A model generated the notes under the pieces. That model had not been told where the DNA came from, searched no databases, and saw nothing but the letters and a program-made list of their open reading frames with translations. Positions 37,601-49,761 of a stretch of 64,000 nt of DNA are shown here, in pieces. The stretch spans positions 27,096,501 through 27,160,500 of the forward strand of contig NC_065574.1 in the NCBI RefSeq assembly GCF_937616625.2, read 5' to 3'. This stretch comes from Mercurialis annua (lineage: Eukaryota > Streptophyta > Magnoliopsida > Malpighiales > Euphorbiaceae). The first letter of the stretch is position 1. Each line of letters begins with the position of its first letter. A program made the position numbers and the translations under genes.

Positions 37601-40600
37601 TACTAATCCAACGTCATTTTTCACAGACACTTTGCGTAATATATAACCTAACCATGCTTAAGTAATCGAAACGACGCGTTCGAGAGACTTGTGACGCGAC
37701 ATAAGCATGGTAATCGAAACGACGCGTTAAAGAGACTTGAGACGCGACTGTCACTTTTCACGCACACTTTGCGTACTATAACAAAACCATACTTAGGTAA
37801 TCAGAACGACGCATTAAACAGACTTGTGACGGGACATAGTAATCTAGCTTTACTTTTAACACACACTTTCCATAATATAAACTAACCATGCTTAGGTAAT
37901 CAGAACAACGCGATAGAGAGACTTGTGACGCCACATAAGCATGGTAATCAAAACGACGTGGCGACATACTAATCTAGCATCAGTTTTAACGCACGGTTTG
38001 CGTAATATAACCTAACCATGCTTAGGTAATCAGAACAACGCGTTAGAGAGACTTGTGACGCGACATAAGCGTGGTAAGCAAAATGACGGGTTAAAGACAC
38101 TTGAGACGCTACATATTAATCTAGCGTCACTGTTCACGCACACTTTGCATAATATAACCTAACCATGCTTAGGTAATCGAAACGACGCGTTAAAAAGACT
38201 AGAAACGCGACATACTAATAATCTATTGTCACTTTTAACGCACACTTTGCGTAATATAACCAAACCATGCTTAGGTAATCGGAACGACGCATTAAAGAGA
38301 CATGAGACAAGACATACTAATCTAGCGTCACCATTTACGCACTCTTTGCGTAATTTAAACAAACCATGCTTATGTAATCGGAACGACGCGTCAAAAAGAC
38401 TTGAGACGCGACATACTAATCTATTTCAATTTTCACGCACACTTTGCGTAATATAGACTAACCATGCTTAGGTGATTGGAACTATTTATTAGAGAGACTT
38501 GTGATGCGACATATGAATGGTAATGAAACGAAGCCTTAAAGAGATTTTAGACGCGACATACTAATCTAGCGTCACTTTTCACGCACACTTTGCGCAATAT
38601 ACCCTAACAATGCTTAGGTAATTGGACGCGTTGGAGAGATTTTTGACGCGACATAAGCATGGTAATCGAAACGGAGCGTTAAAGAGACTTGAGACATGAC
38701 ATACTGATCTACCGTCATTTTTCACGCACACTTTGCGTAATATAACCTAACCATGCTTAGATAATTGGAACGACGCGCTAAAGAGACTTGAGACGCGGCG
38801 AACTAATCTGGCGTCACTTTTCAAGCACACTTTGCGTAATGTAACCAAACCATCATGCTTAGGTAATTAGAATGACGCGTTAAAATGACTTGTGAGGCGA
38901 CATAGTACTCTACCGTCAATTTTAACGCACTCTTTGCGTAATATAACCTAACCATGATTAGGTAATCGGAACGACGCGTTTGAGAGACTTGTGACGCGAC
39001 ATAAGCATGGTAATAAGAACGACGCATAAAAGAGACTTGAGACACGATTTACTAATCTAGCGTCACATTTCCAGCACACTTTGCGTAATATAACCTAACC
39101 ATGTTGAGGTAATCGAAACGACGCGCTAAAACGACTTGTCACTTTTGACGCATACTTGGCATAATATAACCTGACGCGACATGCTAATCTAGCGTCACAT
39201 TTGACGCACACTTTGCGTATTATAACCTAGCCATGCATAAGTAATCGGACCGACGCGTTAAAGAGACTTGAGTCACGACATACTAATCTAACATCACTTT
39301 TCACGGACACTTTGCGTAATATAACCTAACCATGCTTAAGTGATTGAAACGACGCGTTAGAGAGACTTGTGACGCGACATAAGCATGGTAATCGAAACGA
39401 CGCGTTAAAGTGACTTGAGACGCGACTGTCACTTTTCACGCACACTTTGCGTACTATAACAAAACCATGCTTAGGTAATCAGAACGACGCGTTAAACAGA
39501 CTTGTGAGGGGACATAGTAATATAGCTTTACTTTTAACGCACACTTTCCATAATATAAACTACCATGCTTAGGTAATCGAAACGGCGCGATAGAGAGACT
39601 TATGACGCGACATAAGCATGGTAATCAAAACGACGTGTTAAAGAGACTTAAGACGCGACATGCTAATCTAGCATCACTTTTAACGCACAGTTTGCGTAAT
39701 TTAACCTAACCATGCTTAGATAATATAAACGACGCGTTAGAGAGACTTGTGACGCGACATAAGCGTGGTAATCAAAACGACGGGTTAAAGACACTAGAGA
39801 CGCTACATACTAATCTAGCATCACTGTTCACGCACACTTTGCATAATATAACCTAACCATGCTTAGGTAATCGATACGACGGGTTAAAAAGACTAGATAC
39901 GCGACATACTAATCTATTGTCACTTTTAACTCACACTTTGCGTAATATAACCTAACCAATCTTAGGTAATCGGAACGACGCATTAAAGAGACATGAGACA
40001 AGACGTACTAATCTAGCATCACCTTTTATCCGCTCTTTGCGTAATTTAACCTAACCATGCTTAGATAATTGGACCGACGCGTCAAAAAGACTTGAGACGC
40101 GACATACTAATCTATTTCAATTTTCACGCACACTTTGCGTAATATAAACCAACCATGCTTAGGTGATTGGAACGATTCATTAGAGAGACTTGTGATGCAA
40201 TATATGAATGGTAATGAAACGACGCCTTAAAGAGACTTTAGACGCGACATAATACTAATCTAGCGTCACTTTTCACGCACACTTTGCGCAATATACCCTA
40301 ACCATGCTAAGGTAATCGGACCGACGCGTTAAAGAGACATGAGACGCGATATACTAATCTAGCGTCACTTATTACGCACACTTTGCGTAATATAACTTAA
40401 CGATGCTTAGGTAATCGCAACGACGCGTTAAAGAGACTTGAGACGCGACATATTAATCTAACTTCACTTTTTACGCACGCTTTGCATAATCCTAACCATG
40501 CTTGGTTAATCGGAACAACACGTTAAAGAGACTTGAGACACGACATTCTAATCTAGCGTCACTATTTACACACACTTTGCGTAATATAACCTAACGACGC

Positions 40601-41625
40601 GATAGAAAGACTTGTGACGCGATGTAAGCATGGTAATTAAAACGACGCGTTAAGAGACTTGAGACGCGACATACTAATCTAGCGTCAGTTTTCACGCACA
40701 CTTTGCGTAATATAACCTAACCATTATTAGGTAATCGGAACGACGCGTCAAAAAGACTTGAGAGGCGACAGACTAATCTATTGTCACTTTTCACGCACAC
40801 TTTGCGTAATATAACTAACCTTGCTTAGGTAATTGGAACGATGCATTATAGAGACTTGTGACGAGACATAAGCATGGTAATCGAAACGACGCGTTAAAGA
40901 GACTTTAGACGCGACCTACCAATATAGCGTCACTTTTCACGCACAGTTTGCTTAATATTACCTAAGCATGCATATGTAATCGAAACGGCGCATTATTGAG
41001 ACTGTTGACGCGACATAAGCATGGTAATTGAAATGATGTGTTAAAGAGACTTGAGACGCGACATACTAATTAAACGTCACTTTTCATGCACACTTTGACG
41101 GGACATAGTAATCTAGCTTCACTTTCAACACACACTTTCCATAATAAAAACTAGCCATGCATAGGCAATCGGAACGACGCGTTAGAGAGACTTGCGACAC
41201 GACATAAGCATGGTAATCAGAACGACGTGTTAAAGAGACTTGAGACGCGAAATACTAATGTAGCGTCATTTTTCACGCACACTTTGCGTAATATAACCAA
41301 ACCATGCTTAGGTAATTGGAACGACGCTTTAAAGAAACTTGTGATGCGTCATAGTAATCTAGAGTCACTTTTAACGCACACTTTGTGTAATATAACCTTA
41401 ACCATGCTTACGTAATCTGAATGACGCGTTAGAGAGACTTGTGACGAGATATAAGCATGGTAATCGAAACGACGCGTTAAAGAGACTTGAGAGCGACATA
41501 CTAATCTAGCGTCACTTTTCACGCACACTTTGCGTAATATGGTTTAACAATGCTTAGATAATTGGAACGATGCATTAGAGAGACTTGTGACGCGACATAA
41601 GCATGGTAATCAAAACAACGCGTTA
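34699..41625 (-). repeat. Large direct duplication in block 2, right copy
   Basis: Starts within ATGCATGGTAATCGG, where identity with 25,943 onward begins, and ends at the orientation switch. It holds the second 1.7-kb repeat set and an extra segment of about 248 bp at 40,060-40,305 (two A plus one B in size). It is also the inner half of the left palindrome arm, pairing with 49,762-56,688. Confidence 0.88.
35656..40300 (-). repeat. Higher-order repeat of about 1.7 kb, second set
   Basis: Same repeat as at 26.9-31.3 kb, with landmarks near 35,656, 37,297 and 39,045 (spacings 1,641 and 1,748). Each landmark is 8,718-8,757 bp to the right of its counterpart in the first set, so the whole set was copied as a block. 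It reappears inverted in the right arm at about 51.1-55.7 kb. Confidence 0.85.
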
Positions 41626-41626
41626 C
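41622..41626. other. Orientation switch 2, reverse to forward
   Basis: The reverse array reads CAAAACAACGCGTTA and should continue AAGAGACTTGAG. Instead it continues CAAAAAGTGTGCTTGAAAAG, which is a forward A unit entered at about its base 30. The bases TTA, or TTAC, fit both sides because forward units often read ATATTACAAAAAG. Identity between the two palindrome arms stops at exactly this base, so the join is the inner breakpoint of the inverted duplication. Confidence 0.94.
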
Positions 41627-44600
41627 AAAAAGTGTGCTTGAAAAGTGATGCTAGATTAGTATGTCGCGTCTCAAGTCTCTTTAACGCATCGTTCCAATTA
41701 TCTAAGCATGGTTAGGTTATATTACGCAACGTGTGTGTAAAAAGGGACATTAGATTAGTATGTCGCGTCTCAAATCTCTTTAACGGGTCGTTTCGATTAC
41801 CATTCTTATATCGCGTCACAAGTCTCTCTAACGCGTCGTTACGATTACCTAATCATGGTTAGGTTATATATTACACAAAGAGTCCTTCAAAAGTGACAAT
41901 AGATTAGTATGTCGCACCTCAAGTATTATTAATGAGTCGTTCTGTTTACCTAAGCATGGCTAGGTTATATTACGCAAAGTATGTGTGAAAAGTGACTCTA
42001 ATATCGCGTCACAAGTCTCTTTAACGCGTCGTCCTGATTACCTAAGCATGGTTAGGTTATATTACGCAAAGTGTGCGTGAAAAGTGACGCTAGATTAGTA
42101 TGTCGCGTCTCAAGTCTCTTTAAAGCATCGGTCTGATTACCAAAGTGTTCGTGCTCGTGTCTCTTTAATGGGTCGTTTCGATTACCATGATTATGTTGTG
42201 TTGCAAGTCTCTCTAACGCGTCATTCCGATTACCGAAGCACGGTTAGGTTGTATTACGGAAAGTGAGGGTTAAAGTGACGCTAGATTAGTATGTCGCGTC
42301 ACAAGTCTCTTAAACGCGTCGTTCCGATTACCTAAGCATTGTTAGGTTTTATTACGCAAAGTATAGGTTAAACGTGACAATAGATTAGTATGTCGCTTCT
42401 CAAGTCTTTTTAACACATCTTTCCGATTACCTAAGCATGGTTAGGTTATATTACGCAAAGTGTGCGTGGAAAATGACGCTAGATATGTCGCATCTCAAGT
42501 CTCTCAAACGTGTCGTTCCGATTACATAAGCATGGTTAGGTTATATTATGCAAAGTGTGTTTCAAAAGCGACGCTAGATAAGTATGTCGTGTCACAAGTC
42601 TCTTTAACGCGTCTTTCCGATTACCTAAGTATAGTTAAGTTATATTAAGCAAAGTGTGCGTGAAATGTGACGCTAGATTAGTATGTCGTGTCTTAAGTCT
42701 CTTTAATGCGTCAGTCCGATTACTTCAGCATGGTTACTTTATATTACAAAAAGTGTGCGTGAAAATGATGCTAGATTAGTATCAAAGCATGTCTCTTTCA
42801 CGCGTCGTTCCGTTTATCAAAGCATGGTTAGGTTATATTACGCAAAGTGTGCGTAAAAAGTTACGCTAGATGAGTATGTCGCGTCTCAAGTCTCTTTAAC
42901 GCGTCGTTTCGATTACTATGCTCATGTCGCGTCACTAGTCTCTCTAATGCGTCGTTCCGATTACCTAAGCATGGTTAGGTTATATAACGCAAACTGTCCG
43001 TGAAAAGTGACAATAGATTAGTATGCCGCGCCTCAAGTATCTTTAACGCATCGTTCCGATTACCTAAGCATGACTAGGTTATATTATGGAAAGTTTGCGT
43101 GAATAGTGACGCTAGATTAGCATGTCGTGTCACAAGTCGCGTTAACGCGTCGTTCTGATTACCTAAGAATGGTTAGGTTATATTACGCAAATTGCGCGTG
43201 AAAAGTGACCGTAGATTAGTATGTCGCGTCTCAAGCCTCTTTAAAGCGTCGATTCGATTACCTAAGCATGGTTAGGTTATATTACGCGACGTGTGCGTAA
43301 AAAGTGACGCTAGATTAGTACGTCGCGTCTCAAATCTTTTTAACGCGTATTTTTTATTACCATGCTTATGTCGCGTCACAAGTCTCTCTAACGCGTTGTT
43401 CCGACTACCTAAGCATGGTTAAGTAAGTCATATTATGCAAAGTGTGCGTGAAAAGTGACACTAGATTTGTATGTCGTGTCTCAAGTCTCTTTAACTCGTC
43501 GTTTCGATTACCATGCTTATGTTGCATCACAAGTCTCTCTAACACGTCGTTCCGATTATCTAAGCATGGTTAGATATTAAGCAAAGCGTGCGTGAAAAAT
43601 GAGGCTAGATTAGTATGTCGAGTCACAAATCTCTTTAACGCGTCGTTCTGATTGCCTAAGCATGGTTAGGTTATATTACGCAAAGTGTGAAAAGTGACGC
43701 TAGATTAGTATGTCGCGTCATAAGTCTCATTAATGTGTCTTTCCAATTACTTGAGCATGGATAGGTTATATTACGCAAAGTGTGCGTGAAAAGTGATGCT
43801 AGATTAGTATGTCCCGTCTCAAGTCTCTTTAACGCGTCATTTCGATTACAATGGTTATGTCTCGTCACAACTCTCTCTAATGCGTCATTCTGATTACCTA
43901 GCATGGTTAGGTTATATTACGGAAAGTGTGCGTAAAAAGTGACGCTAAATTAGTAAGTCGGTTCTCAAGTCTCTTTAACCCGTCAGTCCGATTACTTCAG
44001 AATGGTTTGGTTATATTACACAAAGTATGCGTGAAAAGTGACGCTAGATTAGTATGTTGCCTCTCAAATCTCTTTAACGCGTCGTTCCGATTGCCTAAGC
44101 ATGGTTAGGCTATATTAGTAGGTCGTGTCACCAGTCTTTTTAACGCGTCGTTCTGATTACCTAAGCATGGTTAGGTTATATTATGCAAAGTGTCCTTGAA
44201 AAAGTAACAATAGATTAGTATGTCGCGCCTCAAGTCTCTCTGACGCATCGTTCCGATTACCTAAGCATCGCTAGGTTATATTACACAAAGTATGCGTGAA
44301 AAGTAATACTAGATTAGTATGTCGCGTCGGTCTGATTACCTAAACATGGTTAGATTACATTACACAAGTGTGCGTGAAAAGTTACGCTAGATTAGTATGT
44401 CGCGTCTCAAGAGTCTATTACGCGTCGTTTCGATTACTATGCTTATGTCACGTCACAATCTCTCTAACGCATCGCACCGATTACCTATGCATGGTTAGGT
44501 CATATTACGCAAAGTGTGCGTGAAAAGTGACGCTAGATTAGTATGTCGCGTCTCAAGTCACTTAAACGCGTTGTTTAGATTACCATGCTTATGTCGCGTC

Positions 44601-47600
44601 ACAAGTCTTTCTAACGCGTCGTTCCGATTACCTAAGCCTGGTTAGGTTATATTACGCAAAGTCTGTGATGCTATATTAGTATGTCGCATCTCATGTCTCT
44701 TTAACGCGTCGTTCCGATTACCTAAGCATGGTTAGATTATATTACGCAAAGTGTGCGTAAAAAAGTGACGCTAGATAAGTATGCCGTGTCTCAAGTCTCT
44801 TTAATGCATCGTTTGATTACCATGCTCATGTCGTGTCAGAAAAGTCTCTAACGCGTTGTTCCGATTGCCTAAGCATGGTTATGTTATATTACGCAAAGTG
44901 TGCGTGAAAAGTTAAAATAGATTAGTATGTCGTGCCTTAAGTCTCTTTAACGCGTCGTTCCGATTACCTAAGCATGGTTAGGTTATATTACGCAAAGTGT
45001 GCGTGAAAAGTGATGCTAGATTATCGCGTCAAAAGTCTATATAAAGCGTCGTTCTGATTACCTAAGCATGGATAGGTTATATAATGAAAATTGTGTGTAA
45101 AAAGTGACGCTAGATTAGTATGTCGCATCTCAAGTATCTTTAACGCGTCGTTTCAATTACCATGCTTAAGTCGCATCACAAGTCTCTCTAACGCGTCGTT
45201 CCGATTACCTAAGCATAGTTATGTTATATTACGCAAAGTGTGCTTGAGAATTAACAATAGATTAGTATGTCGCGCCTCAAGTCTCTCTAACGCGTCGTTC
45301 CCATTACCTAAGCATGGCTAGATAATATTACCCAAAATGTGCTTAAAAAGTGATGCTTGATTAGTATGTCGTGTCACAAGTCTCTTTAACGCGTCTATAT
45401 TATACAAAGTGTGCGTGAAAAGTTACGCTAGATTAGTATGTCGCGTCTCAAGTCTCTATTACGCATCGTTTCGATTACCATTCTTATATCACGTCAAAAG
45501 TCTCTCTAATGCGTCGTTCCAATAACCTAAGCATGGTTTGGTTATATTACGCAAAGTGTGAGTAAAAAGTGATGCTAGATTAGTATGTCGCGTCACAAAA
45601 TGTGCCTAATAAGTGACATTACATTACCTAAGCATGTTTAGATTATATTACGCAAAGTGTGCGTGAAAAGTAACATTAGATTAGTATATCGCGTTTCAAG
45701 TCTCTTTAACGGGTCGGTCCGATTACTTAAGTATGGTTAGGTTATATTACGCAAAGTGTGCGTGAAAAGTGAAGGTAGATTAGTATGTTGCCTCACAAGT
45801 CTCTTTAACGCGTCGTTCTGATTACCTAAGCTTGGTTAGGTTATATTACGCAAAGTGTGCGTGAAAAGTGACGCTAGATTAATATGTCGCGTCTCAAGTC
45901 TCTATAACGCGTCGTTTCGATTACCATCCTTATGTTATGTCACAATTCTCTCTAAAGAGTCGTTCTGATTACCTAAAAATGTTTAGGTTATATTACGCAA
46001 AGTGTGCGTTAAAAGTGACGCTAGAATAGTATGTCCCGTCACAAGTCTCTTTTACGCGTCGTTCCGATTACCTAAGCATGGTTTGGTTATATTACGCAAA
46101 GTTTGTGTGAAATGTGACGCTATATTTGTATGTCGCTTCTCAAGTCTCTTTAATGCATCGTTGCGATTACCATGCTTAAGTCGCGTCACAAGTCTCTCTA
46201 ATGCGGTGTTTCGATTACCTAACATAGTTAGGTTATATAACGAAAAGTGTGTTAAAAGTGACGCTAGATTACGATGTCGCATCAAAAGTCTTTTTAACGC
46301 GTTGTTCCGATTACCTAAGCATGGTTAGTTTATATTATGCAAAGTGTGCGTTAAAACTGACGCTAGATTACTCTGTCCCATAAAAAGACTTTTTAACATG
46401 TTGTTCCGAATACATAAGCATGGTTAGGTTATTTTACGCAAAGTGTGCGTGAAAAGTGACGCTAGATTAGTATGTCGCGTCTCAAGTGTCTGCAACGCGT
46501 CGTTTCTATTACCATGCTTATGTCGTGTCACATATCTCTCTAACACGTCGTTCCGATTACCTAATCATGGTTAGGTTATATTACGGAAAGTGTGCGTTAA
46601 AAGTGTCGCTACATTAATATGTCGCATCACAGGTCTCTTTAACGCGTTGTTCTGATTACCTAAGAATGGTTAGGTTATATTACGCAAAGAGTGCGTGAAA
46701 AGTAATGCTAGATTAGTATGTCGCGTCTCAAGTCGCTTTAACGCGTCGTTCGGATTACCTAAGCATTGTTAAGTTATATTACGCAAAGTGTGCGTGAAAA
46801 GTGAAGCTAGATTAGTATGTTGCCTCACAAGTTTCTTTAATGCTTCGTTTCGATTACCTAAGCATGGTTAGGTTATATTACGCAAAGTGTGCATGAAAAG
46901 TGACGCTAGATTAATATGTCACGTCTCAAGTCTCTTCTTTAATGCGTCGTTTCGATTACCATGCTTATGTCGCGTCACAAGTCTCTCTAACGCGTCGTTC
47001 CGATTACCTAAGCATGGTTAGGTTATATTAAGGAAAGTGTGCTTTAATAGTGACGCTAGATTACTATGTCCCATCACAAATCTCTTTTACGCGTCGTTCG
47101 ATTACCTAAGTATGGTTAGGTTATATTACGCAAAGTGTGCTTGAAAAGTGACGTTAGATAGTATGTCGCGTCTCAAGTCTCTATAATGCGTCGTTTTGAT
47201 TACCATGTTTATGTCGCGTCACAAGTCTCTCTAACGCGTCGTTCCGATTATCTAAGCATGGTTAGGCTATATTATGCAATGTGTGCGTGAAAAGTGACGC
47301 TAGATTAGTATGTCACGTCTCAAGTCTCTTTAACGCGTTGTTTCGATTACCATGCATATGTCGGGTCACAATTCTCTCTAACGCGTTGTTCCGATTACCT
47401 AAGAATGGTTAGGTTATATTATGCAAAGTGTGCGGTAAAAGTGACGCTCGATTTATATCTCACGTCTCAAGTTTCTTTAATGCATCATTTTCGATTACCA
47501 TGCTTATATCGCGTCACAAGTCTCTCAAACGCGTAGTTCCGATTACCTAAGCATTGTTAGGTTATATTACGCAAAGTGTGCGTGCAAAGTAACGATAGAT

Positions 47601-49761
47601 TAGTATGTCGCGTCTCAAGTCTCTTTAACGCGTCGTACAGATTACCTAAGCATGGTTAGGTTATATTACGCAAACTGTGCGTGAAAGTGAAGCTAGATTA
47701 GTATGTCGTGTCACCAGTCTCTTTAAGACGCCGTTCCGATATCCTAAGCATGGTTAGGTTATATTACGCAAAGTGTGCATGAAAAGTGACGCTAGATTAG
47801 TATGTCGAGTCTCAAGTCTCTTTAACACGTCGGATCGATTACCTTAACATGGTTAGGTTATATTAACGTGTAAGTGAAAAATGACGCTAGATTAGTATAT
47901 CGCGTCTAAAGTCTCTTTAACGCGTCGTTTCTATTACCATGCTTATGTCGCATTACAAGTCGCTCTAACGCATTGTTCAAACTACCTAAGCATAGTTAGT
48001 TTATATTATCCAAAGTTTGCCTGAAAAGTGACGATAGATTAGTATGTCTTTTTGACTCGTCGTTCCGATTACCTAAGCATGGTTAGGTTATATTACGCAA
48101 AGAATGCGTAAAAGGTGATGATATATTAGTATGTCTTGTCTCAGGTCTCTTTAACGCGTCGTTTCTATTACCTTAGCATGGTTAAGTTATATTATGCGAA
48201 GTGTGCGTTAAAAGTTACAATAAATTAGAGTATCGCGTCTGAATTCTTTTTAAAGCGTCGTTCCGATTACCTAAACATGGTTAGGTTATATTACGCAAAG
48301 TGTGCGTGAAAAGTGATGCTAGATTAGTATGCCGCGTCACAAGTCTCTTTAACATGTCGTTCCGATTACCTAAGCATGGTTTGGTTATATTACGCAGGGT
48401 GTGCGTGAAAAGTGACGCTAGATTAATATGTCGCATCTCACGTCTCTATAACACGTCATTTCGATTACCATGATTATATCGCGTCACAAGTCTCTCTAGT
48501 GCCTCGTTCCGATTACTGAAGCATGATTAGGTTATATTACGCAGAGTTCATGAAAAGTGACAATAGATTATTATGTCGCATCTTAAGTCTCTTTAACGAG
48601 TCGTTTCGATTACCATGCACACAAGTCTCTTTAACGCGTCGTTCCAATTATCCAAGCATGGGTTATATTATGCAAAGTGTGCGTGAAAAGTGACGCTAGA
48701 TTAGTATGTCGCATCTCAAGTCCCATTAACGCGTCGTTCCGATTAACTAAGTATAGTTAGGTTATATTACGCAAAATGTGCGTGAAAAGTGACGGTAGAT
48801 TAGTATGTTGCATCTCAAGTCTCTTTAACGCGTCGTTTCGATTACCTAACCATGGTTAGGTTATATTACGCAAAGTGTGCGTGAAAAGTGACGTTAGATT
48901 AGTATGTCGCGTCTCAAGTCTCTTTAACACGTCGTTTTAATTACCATGCTTATGTCGCGTCAAGAATCTCACTAATGCGCCGTTCCGATTACATATGCAT
49001 GCTTAGGTAATATTAAGTAAAGTGTGCGTGAAAAGTGACGCTAGATTGGTAGGTCGCGTCTAAAGTCTCTTTAACGCGTCGTTTAGATTACCATGCTTAT
49101 GTCTCGTCAAAGGTCTCTCTGATGTATCGTTCCGATTACCTAAGTAAGGTTAGTTTATATTACGCAAAGTGTGCGTGAAAAGTGACAATAGAGATTAGTC
49201 TGTCGCCTCTCAAGTCTTTTTTAAACGCGTCGTTCCGATTACCTAGGCATGGTCAGGTTATATTACGCAAAGTGTGCATAAAATGTGATGCTAGATTAGT
49301 ATGACGTGTCTCAAGTGTCTTTAACGCGTCGTTCCGATTACCTAGGCATGGTTAAGTTATATTATGCAAAGTGTTCGTGAAAAGTGACGCTAGATTAGCA
49401 TGTCGTGTCTCAAATCTCTTTTACGCGTTGTTTCGATTACCATGCTTATGTCGCCTCACAAGTCTCCCTAATGCGTCTTTCTGATTAATCATGGTTAGGT
49501 TATATTACGCAAAGTTTGCGTTAAAATTGACGGTAGAGTACTATGTCGCGTCACAAGTCACTTTAACGCGTCGTTCCGATTACCTAAGCATGGTTTTGTT
49601 TTATTACGCAAAGTGTGCGTGAAAAGTGACGCTAGATTAGTATGTCCCGTCTCAAGTCTCTTTAACGCGTCGTTTCTATTACCTAAGCATGGTTAGGTTA
49701 TATTATGCAAAGTGTGTGTGAAATATGACGCTAGATTAGTATGTCGCATCTTAAGTCTCAT
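41626..49761 (+). repeat. Spacer between the arms of the large inverted repeat
   Basis: 8.1 kb of forward satellite. From 41.6 to about 47.0 kb it has no close copy elsewhere in the window and shows a weak repeat of about 1.05-1.2 kb (CGCGCCTCAAG at 43,027, 44,224 and 45,271). From about 47,012 onward it is the first part of the 9.67-kb tandem unit. Irregular short units are frequent (for example 42,001, 42,150, 44,330, 45,395 and 45,595). No gene or inserted element was found. Confidence 0.85.

Larger units (their letters stand above)
13367..41625 (-). repeat. Satellite array block 2, reverse orientation
   Basis: The same A/B satellite on the complementary strand: the recurrent strings are now CCTAACCATGCTTAGG, CGCACACTTTGCG and GTAATCGGAACGACGCG. 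At 28.3 kb it is the longest single-orientation stretch. It becomes more regular from left to right. From 13.4 to 19 kb it is diverged and irregular, from 20 to 26.9 kb it shows repeats of about 2.8-2.9 kb, and from 26.9 kb it shows repeats of about 1.7 kb nested in a larger duplication. It ends at 41,625, which is also the inner end of the left arm of the large inverted repeat. No non-satellite insert was found. Confidence 0.97.
27363..41625 (-). repeat. Large inverted repeat, left arm
   Basis: Every landmark I checked mirrors block 3. Left plus right coordinates equal 91,387 for 32.2-41.6 kb and 91,364 or 91,363 for 27.4-30.8 kb. The 23-bp step is a single deletion in the right arm near 59,985. 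Sampled stretches differ by about 1%. Eighteen mirrored open stretches covering about 3.7 kb translate with five amino-acid differences in all, a sample biased toward conserved parts. The inner end is exact: at 41,625 the mirrored partner at 49,762 continues while this arm switches orientation. The outer end is not defined because the partner runs off the window. Confidence 0.96.
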
